Origin: Arthrobacter sp. 9V
GTDB lineage: Bacteria; Actinomycetota; Actinomycetes; Actinomycetales; Micrococcaceae
Direction: 5' to 3'
Assembly (NCBI RefSeq): GCF_902506065.1
Contig: NZ_LR732912.1
Location: 466,529 to 530,528 of the forward strand
Length of the DNA stretch: 64,000 bases
Part shown: positions 49,260 to 57,490 of the stretch, in pieces
Layout of the letters: each line of letters opens with the position of its first letter
Numbering within the stretch: position 1 is the stretch's first letter
Translations under genes and position numbers: made by a program
Notes under the pieces: generated by a model
Database searches by the model: none
Told to the model about the DNA's origin: nothing
Seen by the model: the letters and a program-made list of their open reading frames with translations, nothing else

Positions 49260-49898
49260 CTACGCGTCCGGATTGGTCACCAGGGAGCCTCGTGCGGCGC
49301 CCACCATGCCTTCGACGGCGTGGGCCAGATGAGTGCCGCGATCGTTGACGCCGTCCCAACGGACCAGTGCTTGTGCATTCAGGCCGTCCACCATGCCGAG
49401 GATCTGCCATGCGACGGCGGCAGGATCGGAAACGCTGAAGGCGCCGGTCGCATTTCCCTCCTCCACCACTCCTTGGAAAACCTTCTGCCAGGCATCCATC
49501 TGCTCGCGGACTGAAGCAGCCAACGTTTCGTTGCGGCGGCCCAGCGTCCAGGCTTCCACCCAGATTGCGGTGACGTCCAGCCTGCTGTTGTCCAACAGAG
49601 TTTCCACCAGCAGGGCCAAGCGTTCGGATGGTCCGGGGAGTTGGCTCAGGAGGGCCGCAACTTCTTGTGTTTCTGCGGCCACGATGGTGGCGAAGGTGCT
49701 TGAAACGAGCGCGTCCATGGTGGGCTGGTAGTGCGCCACGAGCCCGGAAGCTACGCCCACGCGGGCGGCGACATTGCGCAACGTGAGCGCTGTGAGGCCG
49801 GCCTCGAGGGCTATTTCGCGGGCGGCTTCGGTGATTTCCGCGGCGCGCTCTGCCGGTGACTTGCGGACTGCGCGTTTCTGCTGGGTGCTTGACATCAA
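49260..49898 (-). CDS. TetR-family regulator of the agmatine deiminase locus
   Basis: A 212-residue repressor with the helix-turn-helix at about 20-62 (GLTALTLRNVAARVGVASGL, VAHYQPTMDALVSSTF) and a BetI-like C-terminal domain (TAIWVEAWTLGRRNETL). It is divergent from the agmatine deiminase-amidase pair, with a perfect 9+4+9 palindrome in the 89-base gap. It probably responds to agmatine, a polyamine or a related amide. The ATG at 49898 and the one at 49895 are both possible. Confidence 0.85.
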   Translation of the reverse strand: MMSSTQQKRAVRKSPAERAAEITEAAREIALEAGLTALTLRNVAARVGVASGLVAHYQPTMDALVSSTFATIVAAETQEVAALLSQLPGPSERLALLVETLLDNSRLDVTAIWVEAWTLGRRNETLAASVREQMDAWQKVFQGVVEEGNATGAFSVSDPAAVAWQILGMVDGLNAQALVRWDGVNDRGTHLAHAVEGMVGAARGSLVTNPDA

Positions 49899-49925
49899 GG
49901 ACCAGTCTAGATTAAGTTTTCACCA

Positions 49926-49947
49926 TTGTTGATCGAGTGATCAACAA
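49926..49947. promoter_or_regulatory. Perfect palindromic operator between TetR gene and agmatine deiminase
   Basis: TTGTTGATC (49926-49934), spacer GAGT, GATCAACAA (49939-49947): a perfect 22-base palindrome with spacer, centred between the divergent genes. Confidence 0.75.
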
Positions 49948-49987
49948 GAAGATTGCTACAACGTGTCAGAAGACAAAGGAGTCACCC

Positions 49988-51046
49988 ATGGCTTGGAGAA
50001 TGCCGGCCGAAACCGCACCGCATGAGCGCACCTGGATGGCGTTCCCCCGCACCGGCCTGACCCTCGGCGACGACCCCGCCTCCGCCGAAGAGGCCTACGG
50101 GGCGTGGACCGCCGTCGCCCATGCGGTAGCCGAATTCGAACCGGTCACCATGGTGGTGGACCCCAGCGAGCGTGATCGTGCTGCCCGCATGCTGGGCAGC
50201 GGCATCGAGCAAGTTGAAGTGCCGCTGGATGAGTTCTGGATGCGCGACGTCGGACCCACCTTTGTGCTCGACGACGAACGTCCCGGCGTGCTTGGCGCGG
50301 TGGACTGGATCTTCAACGGCTGGGGCGCGCCTGCATGGTCCGAATGGCAGAAGAGTGCCGGCATGGGCCGTTTCGTTGCGGAACAATCCGGCGCTGAACT
50401 GGTCAGCTCCCTTCTGGTTAATGAGGGCGGCGCCATCCACGTAGACGGCGAAGGCACTGTGCTGATCACCGAAACGGTACAGCTTGATCCGCGCCGAAAC
50501 CCCTACGCGGACAAGGCTGCAGTGGAGGCTGAATTAGCTCGCACCATCGGGGCCACCAAGGTCATCTGGGTTCCCCGCGGCCTGACCCGCGATTACGAGG
50601 ACCTGGGCACCCGGGGCCACATCGACATGGTGGCCACCCTCCCCACCCCCGGCCGGATCCTGTTGCACTCCCAAACCAACCCTGAGCACCCGGACTACCA
50701 GGTCAGCCGCACTCTCCAGTCATTCCTGGAAACCCAAACGGACGCGGCCGGCAAACCGTTCGAGATCATCCCGCTGCCCGCGCCGGAAACGCTGCGCGAC
50801 GAAGACGGCTTTGTGGACTGGAGCTACGTCAACCACCTCGTGGTCAACGGCGGCGTCATCGCGTGCGGCTACGGCGAAGAACGTGCCGACTCCCTCGCGG
50901 CAGAAATCCTGGCCGAGGCCTACCCCGGCCGCCGTGTTGTCACCGTGGACGCACGCCCCATCCTCGCCCGCGGCGGCGGTATCCACTGCATCACCCAGCA
51001 GCAGCCCCTTCTCGTTCCAACACAAACCAGTGGAGGTGCAGTGTAA
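49988..51046 (+). CDS. aguA: Agmatine deiminase
   Basis: Hydrolyses agmatine to N-carbamoylputrescine plus ammonia in polyamine metabolism. The 352 residues belong to the guanidine-modifying superfamily. The nucleophile Cys334 lies in GGGIHCITQQQP, and substrate-site segments FWMRDVGPTF, NEGGAIHVDGEG and GHIDMVATL carry the Asp and His partners. The start is the ATG at 49988 with AAAGGAGTCACCC; the in-frame GTG at 49937 falls within the operator. The stop and the amidase start overlap by one base (TAATG), so the two products are made together. Confidence 0.93.
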   Translation: MAWRMPAETAPHERTWMAFPRTGLTLGDDPASAEEAYGAWTAVAHAVAEFEPVTMVVDPSERDRAARMLGSGIEQVEVPLDEFWMRDVGPTFVLDDERPGVLGAVDWIFNGWGAPAWSEWQKSAGMGRFVAEQSGAELVSSLLVNEGGAIHVDGEGTVLITETVQLDPRRNPYADKAAVEAELARTIGATKVIWVPRGLTRDYEDLGTRGHIDMVATLPTPGRILLHSQTNPEHPDYQVSRTLQSFLETQTDAAGKPFEIIPLPAPETLRDEDGFVDWSYVNHLVVNGGVIACGYGEERADSLAAEILAEAYPGRRVVTVDARPILARGGGIHCITQQQPLLVPTQTSGGAV

Positions 51047-52764
51047 TGGCCCCCTTCGACGTCGTTGAAGCCTCCATCGCGCAGTTGCGCGCGGCGCTGG
51101 AAGCCGGAGAGGTGACCAGCGAACAGCTCACGCAGGCGTACCTTGACCGCATTGAGGCTTACGACCACAACGGCATCAAACTCAATGCGCTGGTGGTCAT
51201 GAACCCCCATGCTTTGGACGACGCCAGGGCATCTGACGCTCGGCGGTCCAACGGGACTCTGAGGGGCCCGTTGGACGGCATACCCTACACAGCCAAGGAC
51301 AGCTACCTGGCCAAGGGCCTTACTGCCGCAGCCGGATCACCGGCGTTCGAGCACTTGGTGGCGCAGCGTGATGCCTTCACCATCGAGCGCCTACGGGATG
51401 CCGGTGCGGTGCTGATCGGCCTCACCAACATGCCGCCCATGGCCAACGGCGGCATGCAACGTGGCGTCTACGGACGCGCCGAAAGCCCCTACAACGCAGA
51501 GTTCCTGACTGCAGCGTTCGGTTCCGGTTCCTCCAACGGGTCCGGGACCGCGACAGCGGCAAGCTTCGCCGCTTTCGGTCTTGGCGAGGAGACCTGGTCA
51601 AGTGGCCGCGCACCGGCGTCGAACAATGCCCTGTGCGCTTACACGCCCTCCCGAGGCGTCATCTCCGTGCGCGGCAACTGGCCGCTGGTCCCCACCATGG
51701 ACGTGGTGGTCCCGCACACCCGCACTATGGCGGACATGCTGGAGCTGCTGGACGTGATCGTGGCCGACGACGCCGAGACCCGCGGCGACTTCTGGCGCGC
51801 ACAGCCATGGGTTCCCATCCCGAAGTCCTCCGAGGTCCGGCCGGAGTCATACGTGGCTCTGTCCGTGGAAGACGCCGACGGCGGACAGCTGGCGTTGCGG
51901 GGAAAGCGGTTCGGAGTGCCGCGCATGTACATCAACGCAGACCCCGACGCCGGAACCAGCGCTCAGCCGGGCATCGGCGGACCCACCGGGCAGCGCATCG
52001 AGACGCGGGCTTCCGTAATTGCCCTGTGGGAGGCGGCGAAGCGGGACCTTGAAGCAGCCGGTGCTGACGTTGTGCTGGTGGACTTCCCGGTGGTCTCAAA
52101 CTATGAAGGCGACCGGCCCGGCGCACCCACTATCGCCACACGCGGCCTGGTCACCCCCGAATACCTCAAGCGCGAAATCGTGGACCTTTCCGCCTGGGCG
52201 TGGGACGACTTCCTGCGGGCCAACGGCGATCCCGCACTCAGCAGTCTCACGGACGTGGATGGCGCTTTGATTTTCCCGCATCCTGAAGGTGCCTTGCCTG
52301 ACCGCTACGACGGATTCGACGACGACATTGCAGAGTATCCGGGGCACGTCCGTGAGCACGGAGTATCGCTCTTCACTGAGATTCCCGAGCTCGAAAGCGG
52401 AGTGCAGGGGCTCGAGGAGACACGGCGTGTGGATCTGGAGGAGTGGATGGACGGGCTTGGATTGGACGCTGTCCTGTTCCCGGCTGTCGCGGATGTTGGT
52501 CCTGCCGACATGGACGTCAACCCTGATTCCGCGGACCTCGGCTGGCGGAATGGTGTGTGGGTGGCCAACGGGAACCTTGTCCCGAGGCACTTGGGCATTC
52601 CCACGGTGACTGTACCCATGGGAACCATGGCGGATATCGGCATGCCCGTGGGCCTCACCTTCGCCGGCCGCGCTTACGACGACAATGCCCTGCTGGCGTT
52701 GGCCGCCGCCTTCGAAGCCACCGGTTCACGGCGAACGGCACCACCCCGTACGCCTGCCTTGTAG
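51046..52764 (+). CDS. Amidase-signature family hydrolase coupled to agmatine deiminase
   Basis: Hydrolyses an amide bond through a Ser-cisSer-Lys triad. The 572 residues contain the catalytic Lys in PYTAKDSYLAKG and the Gly/Ser-rich signature GSGSSNGSGTATAASFAAFG. Both Ser residues appear, though the exact GGSSGG form is changed to GSGSSNGSG. WMDGLGLDAVLFPAVADVGP and MGTMADIGMPVGLTFAGRAY close the domain. The TAATG junction with aguA suggests that it works on the deiminase product or a related amide. The usual next enzyme, AguB, is of a different (nitrilase) family and is not seen here, so this amidase may replace it. Confidence 0.86.
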   Translation: MAPFDVVEASIAQLRAALEAGEVTSEQLTQAYLDRIEAYDHNGIKLNALVVMNPHALDDARASDARRSNGTLRGPLDGIPYTAKDSYLAKGLTAAAGSPAFEHLVAQRDAFTIERLRDAGAVLIGLTNMPPMANGGMQRGVYGRAESPYNAEFLTAAFGSGSSNGSGTATAASFAAFGLGEETWSSGRAPASNNALCAYTPSRGVISVRGNWPLVPTMDVVVPHTRTMADMLELLDVIVADDAETRGDFWRAQPWVPIPKSSEVRPESYVALSVEDADGGQLALRGKRFGVPRMYINADPDAGTSAQPGIGGPTGQRIETRASVIALWEAAKRDLEAAGADVVLVDFPVVSNYEGDRPGAPTIATRGLVTPEYLKREIVDLSAWAWDDFLRANGDPALSSLTDVDGALIFPHPEGALPDRYDGFDDDIAEYPGHVREHGVSLFTEIPELESGVQGLEETRRVDLEEWMDGLGLDAVLFPAVADVGPADMDVNPDSADLGWRNGVWVANGNLVPRHLGIPTVTVPMGTMADIGMPVGLTFAGRAYDDNALLALAAAFEATGSRRTAPPRTPAL

Positions 52765-52853
52765 CGGGTTCGGCGGCGGGCAAGCAGGACCTAATGCGTG
52801 ATGCGGCCGCTGCTCTGATTACAATCAAAGGGACGTCGACCACTGAGGGAATC

Positions 52854-53195
52854 ATGAAGAAACTCACCACTGTCCTGATCGCTGCCGGGCTCATCGCCTC
52901 GGCATCCGCCTGTTCCGCCCAGCAGCAGCTGACCACCGCGGAAACCTGCGACCGCGTGGGTGTCGCCGCCGCCGGCATTCCCCAGAACGCGAGCAAGACC
53001 GCCACCAACCGCGTAGCCAACGCCATTCGGCCCATCGAATCGGTGGCTTCCACCGAGATGAAGCCGGTTGTCACCGCCATTCTGGATTTCCTGGATGAGC
53101 AGGCCAAGGAGGAGCCGAGCGAGGAGAAGCTGGGCGAGCTTTCCGCGGCCTACCAGGAAGCAGGAACGAAGTACGGCGAGCTCTGCCGCGGCTAA
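52854..53195 (+). CDS. Small lipoprotein
   Basis: A 113-residue secreted lipoprotein. The signal MKKLTTVLIAAGLIAS ends in ASAC (Cys20), followed by a helical domain with two further Cys residues (TAETCDRVG and the C-terminal GELCRG) that could form a disulfide. No family recognised. The ATG at 52854 follows GAGGGA. It stands alone, 89 bases after the amidase, and is followed by a strong terminator. Function unknown. Confidence 0.7.
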   Translation: MKKLTTVLIAAGLIASASACSAQQQLTTAETCDRVGVAAAGIPQNASKTATNRVANAIRPIESVASTEMKPVVTAILDFLDEQAKEEPSEEKLGELSAAYQEAGTKYGELCRG

Positions 53196-53254
53196 TGACG
53201 CCCGCGCGCTGAACATTCAACCGCTGAACACGCAGCGTCGCTGAATACGCAGAA

Positions 53255-53280
53255 GGGGACCGGCTCACCAGCCGGTCCCC
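53255..53280 (+). terminator. Terminator after the lipoprotein gene
   Basis: GGGGACCGGCT (53255-53265) pairs perfectly with AGCCGGTCCCC (53270-53280) around CACC; outer GCAG and CTGC extend the stem. It begins 59 bases after the stop. Confidence 0.85.
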
Positions 53281-53302
53281 TCCTGCGTCCCCAACCCTCC
53301 AT

Positions 53303-53462
53303 CACTTCCCGTGCCTTATTCCGGGACCCTCTTTCACTTCCCGTGCCTTATTCCGGGACCCTCTTTCACTTCCCGTGGCTTATTCCGGGACGCTCCATCA
53401 CCTCCCGTGGCTTATTCCGGGACGCTCTTTCGCTTCCCGTGCCTTAATCCGGCACCCTCCAT
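53303..53462. repeat. Left 32-bp tandem array (five units)
   Basis: Units start at 53303, 53335, 53367, 53399 and 53431; the first two are identical and the others differ at a few bases. The unit contains CCCGTGCCTTATTCCGGG. No unique spacers occur, so it is not a CRISPR array. On the minus strand its outer edge reads GTGATGGAGGGTTGGG (53305-53290), identical to the core of the right array at 54834-54993, which lies in the opposite orientation. With the terminator it fills the 374-base gap between the lipoprotein and the IS orfA. Confidence 0.92.
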
Positions 53463-53569
53463 CACTCCTCTAAGGAAAGTGAGCGATGGTTGCCCCTCAA
53501 GCGCGCGGGATGTGATGGAGGTGCGGTCGTATGGTTTTCTGAGACAGCTTGATGGGAGATTCGCTTCAG

Positions 53570-53875
53570 ATGACCACGCCCAGAAGAAAATATGATGCTG
53601 CGTTCCGTGAGGAAGCAGTGCAGCTGGTTTTGTCCACTGATCGGTCGGTAAAACAGGTAGCTGAGGAGATCGGGGTGAAGGAAAGCACGTTGGGCAACTG
53701 GCTTGCGCGGGCCCGTCAGCGTTCCCCTGGTGGTCCGACACTGGTCCCGGTGCCCGATCGTGGGCCCGTGGAATGGGAAGAGCACCAGAAGGCTTTGGCC
53801 GAGAACGAGCGGTTGAAGGCTGAGGTTGAGTTCCTGGGAAAAGTCAGCGCCTTCTTTGCCGCGAAGCAAAAGTAG
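53570..53875 (+). CDS. IS3-family transposase OrfA (helix-turn-helix subunit)
   Basis: A 101-residue DNA-binding part of the transposase: TPRRKYDAAFREEAVQLVL and SVKQVAEEIGVKESTLGNWL form the helix-turn-helix, followed by a leucine-zipper-like segment (LAENERLKAEVEFLGKVSAF). Starts at the ATG at 53570. Near its end the sequence GAAGCAAAAGTAG offers an A-AAG slippery site just before the stop, allowing a -1 frameshift into OrfB to make the active OrfAB fusion. Confidence 0.92.
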   Translation: MTTPRRKYDAAFREEAVQLVLSTDRSVKQVAEEIGVKESTLGNWLARARQRSPGGPTLVPVPDRGPVEWEEHQKALAENERLKAEVEFLGKVSAFFAAKQK

Positions 53876-54789
53876 AGGACTTCTACGAGTTCATCGAAGC
53901 GGAGAAGGCCAACCATTCGGTGGTGTGGCTGTGCAGGGCGTTGAAGGTTTCCCGGGCCTCGTTTTACCGGTGGCGGAATCCCGCAGGCCCGCCGCCAAGG
54001 GTGGTACGGCACGAGCAGCTCGCTGCGGCGGTGACCACGCTTTACACGAAAGAGGAAGGCCGTGCGGGCCGGGACCAGCTCACCCTCCTTTTGAACGAGG
54101 GCGGGGTGAAGGTCTCAGCCCCGACGGTGGGTGCGATCATGCGCGAGCACGGGCGGCGGGCAGTCCGCACCCGGGCTTGGAAGGCCACCACGGTCCAGGA
54201 CCCGCAGGCCAAAACAGCTCATATTGAGAACCACATGCTCGACGCTAAGGGCAATCGGGACTTCACCTCAACAGTGCCCGGAACCCGTCTCGTTGGTGAC
54301 ATCACCTACCTGCGCACCGGTGAGGGCTGGCTCTACCTTGCCACCGTCATTGACCTGTTTTCGGGCATGGTGATCGGCTGGTCCATGGCCGCACACATGC
54401 GCGCTAGCCTGTGCACCGCGGCCCTGCAGATGGCCCGGAACCATGGGCATCTGACCGGGACCTCGGTGGTGTTCCATTCAGACCGGGGAACCCAGTACAC
54501 CTCTGATGAATTCCAGAGATGGTGCGGCGATCACGGGGTCACCCAGTCCATGGGCAAGGTCGGGGTGTGCTGGGATAACGCGGTCGCGGAAAACTTCTTC
54601 TCCCACCTAAAAACCGAGTTCTACCACCACCAACGCTATGATTCCCGGCTCGCTGCCCGCACCGGAGTCATGGACTACATCGAAGCCTGGTACAACCGCC
54701 GCCGGCCCAACCGCAGAGCAGGTGGCATCCCACCAGCCAAAGCCCACACCCAATACCAAACCCACGCCCACCAACCCCTGGCCGCCTAA
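53872..54789 (+). CDS. IS3-family transposase OrfB (DDE integrase domain, read by -1 frameshift)
   Basis: Catalytic part of the transposase, frame -1 relative to OrfA; the frame is open through VEDFYEFIEAEKANHSV before the first GTG at 53920, as expected for a frameshift product. An HTH_21-like region (VSRASFYRW, GRAGRDQLTLLLNEGGVKVS) leads to the rve domain with the DDE residues in LVGDITYLRTGEGW, HSDRGTQYTSDEF and CWDNAVAENFFSHLKTEF. All key residues are intact, so the element could still be active if the frameshift works. Confidence 0.9.
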   Translation, partial: VEDFYEFIEAEKANHSVVWLCRALKVSRASFYRWRNPAGPPPRVVRHEQLAAAVTTLYTKEEGRAGRDQLTLLLNEGGVKVSAPTVGAIMREHGRRAVRTRAWKATTVQDPQAKTAHIENHMLDAKGNRDFTSTVPGTRLVGDITYLRTGEGWLYLATVIDLFSGMVIGWSMAAHMRASLCTAALQMARNHGHLTGTSVVFHSDRGTQYTSDEFQRWCGDHGVTQSMGKVGVCWDNAVAENFFSHLKTEFYHHQRYDSRLAARTGVMDYIEAWYNRRRPNRRAGGIPPAKAHTQYQTHAHQPLAA

Positions 54790-54833
54790 CCCAAAACAAA
54801 CAACGAACCTGTCTCAAAAAGTTGACGAACGCA

Positions 54834-54993
54834 AGGGTTGGGTTTTGGTGCGTGGGATGTGATGGAGGGTTGGGTTTTGGCGCGTGGGATGCGATGGAGG
54901 GTTGGGTTTTGGCGCGTGGGATGTGATGGAGGGTTGGGTTTTGGCGCGTGGGATGTGATGGAGGGTTGGGTTAAAGGGCGCGGGATGTGATGG
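54834..54993. repeat. Right 32-bp tandem array (five units)
   Basis: Units start at 54834, 54866, 54898, 54930 and 54962; the core is GTGATGGAGGGTTGGG plus TTTTGGCGCGTGGGAT. The last unit is diverged (AAAGGGCGCGGG). A sixth partial unit, AGGGTTA, supplies the stop codon of the GH35 gene on the minus strand. Its orientation is opposite to the left array at 53303-53462, so each array has the same polarity relative to its adjoining gene. Confidence 0.92.
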
Positions 54994-54997
54994 AGGG

Positions 54998-56761
54998 TTA
55001 CTTTTCGTCGGGGCCGAGATCGGGCTCGACGACGAAACTCACCTCACGCGTGGCGCTTCCGTGGAGTTCCAGGATGGCGAGCTCGTTGGCGCCTTCACGG
55101 ATCAGCGGACCGGGAACGTATAGCGTTCGCTGCGGCCCGCGGCTCCAGTAGCGGCCGAGGTTGAAGCCGTTGATGAAGGCATTGCCCTTGGTCCAACCGT
55201 CCAGGCGGAGGAAACGGTCGCGCGGGCCGTCCGCTTCAAAAGTGGCAAAGGAGATGGACGGACCGCCCACGCCGGCGTCCACATCACCTGCGGGAAGGGG
55301 CAGGGCAGTGGTCCGGAAGGCGTCCAGCGAGGCCAGGTCAACAGCACCGACTTTCCAGTCCAACACCTCCACACCATTTAGCAGTGCAGGCCCTATCAGC
55401 CCTTTGGCCTCGCCGATCCTCTGCCCGTAATTCACCCGGCCCTGATCCTCCAGAAGGACCTGGAGGCGGCCACCACCGGGGATGACAATGGCACGCTCGC
55501 CCTGTTCCCGGCTCAGGACGCCCACGGGCACGCCGTCCAGGAAGAACTGGGCACGGTCCCGCACCTCGGAGAAGGACAAGACTCCTCCGGCCGGAAGCGA
55601 GACCTCGTACAGATAAAAGCCGCGGTACTGCCCGGTCATCTCGACAGGAGGAACGGCTCCGGGCGCCAAGGACGTAGCCAAGGACGTAGCCGCAGCAGCG
55701 GAGAGCAACGGCGTGGTCGCCGAGACAGAAACGGTAGAAGCCGGGGCAGGAACCCGACCGACAGGCACCTCCGCTGGAACCGGGAAGTGCTTGGCAATGA
55801 CGTCCCGGAATGCAAAGTACTTGGCCGTGGGGTGTCCGTCTTCGGAGAGCGGTGCGTCGTAGTCGTAGGAGGTGATGGTGGGCTCGTAAATGCCCTTGTG
55901 GTTCGCACCGTTGGTGAACCCGGAGTTGGTGCCGCCGTGGAACATGTAGATGTTCACTGAAGCACCTGCGGTCAGCAGCGCGTCCAGTTCGGCGGCGGAA
56001 ACAGCGGCGTCGGTGGTGTGGTGGTGCGTTCCCCAGTTATCGAACCAACCGTTCCAGAACTCGGCGCACATCAGGGGTCCGGTAGGCTGCCGCTCCCGCA
56101 GGAAACCGAGCCGCTCAAGCGAACGGGAGCCGAACGTTCCAGTCTTGTGGAGTTCCGGCAGTGAGCCGTCCTCGATCATGGTCCCGAACGGCTGATCGCA
56201 GGTGAACAGCGGGATATCAACACCCAGACGCTTGGACAGGTCAACTAAATGCTGCAGATACGCCTTGTCGCTGCCATAAGCGCCGTATTCGTTCTCGATC
56301 TGGAACATGATCACGGGGCCGCCCTGCGTAATCTGCCGCGGCACCACCAGAGCCAGGACGGCTTCCATGTAGGAGGAAACTGCGGCGAGATAGCCGGGCT
56401 CACTGCTGCGCACGCCAACAGTGGGGTCGGTGAACAGCCAGGCGGGCAGCCCTCCGTTGTCCCATTCGGCGCAAATATAGGGACCTGGCCGGACAATCGC
56501 GTGCATCCCGGAATCGGCCACCAAGTCAAGGAACCGGCCAAGATCCAGCGCGCCGTCGGCAACAAAAGCGCCGGGAGAGGGTGAATGCTCATTCCACGGC
56601 ACGTACGTCTCGATGGTGTTCAGCCCCATCAGCCGGGCCTTCTCAATCCGGTCCGCCCACAGATCGGGGTGAACCCGGAAGTAGTGGATGGCGCCGGAGA
56701 GGATGCGGAAGGGCCGATCATTCAGGAGGAAGTCCTGATCTCCGATTTCGAACGTGTCCAA
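54998..56761 (-). CDS. GH35 beta-galactosidase, cytoplasmic (module C)
   Basis: Removes terminal beta-galactose from oligosaccharides with retention of configuration. The 587 residues contain the GH35 signature GGPVIMFQIENEYGAYG, with acid/base Glu158, and the nucleophile Glu234 in MCAEFWNGWFDNWG. Beta-sandwich domains follow the barrel (FFLDGVPVGVL, NAFINGFNLGRYWSRGPQ). There is no signal peptide, so it acts on imported sugars. It starts with TTG at 56761 (MDTFEIGDQDF), 18 bases after the DUF624 gene, and is the last gene of the module C operon. The stop codon lies in the edge of the right 32-bp array. Confidence 0.93.
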   Translation of the reverse strand: MDTFEIGDQDFLLNDRPFRILSGAIHYFRVHPDLWADRIEKARLMGLNTIETYVPWNEHSPSPGAFVADGALDLGRFLDLVADSGMHAIVRPGPYICAEWDNGGLPAWLFTDPTVGVRSSEPGYLAAVSSYMEAVLALVVPRQITQGGPVIMFQIENEYGAYGSDKAYLQHLVDLSKRLGVDIPLFTCDQPFGTMIEDGSLPELHKTGTFGSRSLERLGFLRERQPTGPLMCAEFWNGWFDNWGTHHHTTDAAVSAAELDALLTAGASVNIYMFHGGTNSGFTNGANHKGIYEPTITSYDYDAPLSEDGHPTAKYFAFRDVIAKHFPVPAEVPVGRVPAPASTVSVSATTPLLSAAAATSLATSLAPGAVPPVEMTGQYRGFYLYEVSLPAGGVLSFSEVRDRAQFFLDGVPVGVLSREQGERAIVIPGGGRLQVLLEDQGRVNYGQRIGEAKGLIGPALLNGVEVLDWKVGAVDLASLDAFRTTALPLPAGDVDAGVGGPSISFATFEADGPRDRFLRLDGWTKGNAFINGFNLGRYWSRGPQRTLYVPGPLIREGANELAILELHGSATREVSFVVEPDLGPDEK

Positions 56762-56779
56762 GAAATGGTCCTAACAGTA

Positions 56780-57490
56780 TTACGGGGTGCGGAGCACGGC
56801 GTGGAAAACGTAGGAGGCGTTGCTCCAAATCACGAACAGCAGCGGCGCCGGTGCCAGCGCGATGCCCAGGACAGGTTGCAGCACTGCCGCGGAAACGATG
56901 ATCCCCAGCAGGATCAGCATGGCCAGGCTGAGGTACCAGCGCTGAACGGCCAGATACAGCGAGGCCTTGAGGATGCCTTTCAGCCTCGCCTCAGGCAGAA
57001 GTACGACGCCGGCAATCGCCGTGACGGAAAGGGTCACCGTCACGGCGGCTGCTACTACGATCAGCGGCACCAGAAGGGCCGCGCCGGGAATCGCCGCTGC
57101 ATTGTTCTGGATGACGGCCAAGTCCACGCCGAGGAACAGCAGCATGGCCACGGCCCCCACGCCAAGCAGTGCGGCTTTGGCAAAACTGCGCTTGTATCCC
57201 CGAAGGAAAGCGGCAACCGGCTTGACCGCACCGCCGTCGTCGTTCAGAGCCTTGAAGGCGGCGAAGATGCCGGCGAGTGAGGGCGCAATGGTGACCGAGA
57301 GCGCCAGGAAGAACGGCCATGCAGCGGCGGGGTCGGCCACCAGCGAGAGGCTGAGGACCAGCGGGGCGTTGGCCACGGCGAGCAACGCGTTTCCGGCCAG
57401 GAAGGTGTAAATGAAGCCGAAAATGCTCCCGAAGGTTTCGAACCCCGGGCTGGCCCACCGCCGTCGCTTCTGCCCCGCCACAGTACTCAT
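56780..57490 (-). CDS. DUF624/YesL-like membrane protein (module C)
   Basis: A 236-residue protein with about five or six membrane helices. YesL/DUF624 proteins accompany polysaccharide-use transporters in Gram-positive bacteria, and this one has the same position, directly after the MalG-type permease. Visible features are FETFGSIFGFIYTFLAGNAL near the start, the loop FLRGYKRSFAKAALLG (about residue 105) and WSNASYVFHAVLRTP at the end. The ATG at 57490 overlaps the permease stop as ATGA. Role unknown; it is perhaps an accessory to the importer. Confidence 0.78.
   Translation of the reverse strand: MSTVAGQKRRRWASPGFETFGSIFGFIYTFLAGNALLAVANAPLVLSLSLVADPAAAWPFFLALSVTIAPSLAGIFAAFKALNDDGGAVKPVAAFLRGYKRSFAKAALLGVGAVAMLLFLGVDLAVIQNNAAAIPGAALLVPLIVVAAAVTVTLSVTAIAGVVLLPEARLKGILKASLYLAVQRWYLSLAMLILLGIIVSAAVLQPVLGIALAPAPLLFVIWSNASYVFHAVLRTP

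Larger units (their letters stand above)
53535..54820 (+). mobile_element. IS3-family insertion sequence
   Basis: About 1.29 kb with two overlapping transposase frames. Terminal inverted repeats are TTTTCTGAGACAG (53535-53547) and, on the other strand, TTTTTGAGACAG (54820-54809). No clear target-site duplication can be read directly outside these ends, so the exact ends are uncertain by a few bases. A piece of repeat-array sequence (GCGCGGGATGTGATGGAG, about 53503-53520) lies just left of it. Confidence 0.85.

Noticed and set aside
49937-49987. GTG start for agmatine deiminase 17 codons upstream
   Set aside because: It falls inside the palindromic operator, and the ATG at 49988 has a strong ribosome binding site and the conserved opening.
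50863-51045. Longer amidase start inside the agmatine deiminase gene
   Set aside because: The extension is out-of-frame deiminase sequence; the ATG at 51046 has a good ribosome binding site and begins the amidase homology.
53303-54993. CRISPR array, suggested by regular 32-bp periodicity on both sides of a mobile element
   Set aside because: The full 32 bases repeat from unit to unit with only scattered changes; there are no unique spacers and no cas genes in the window.
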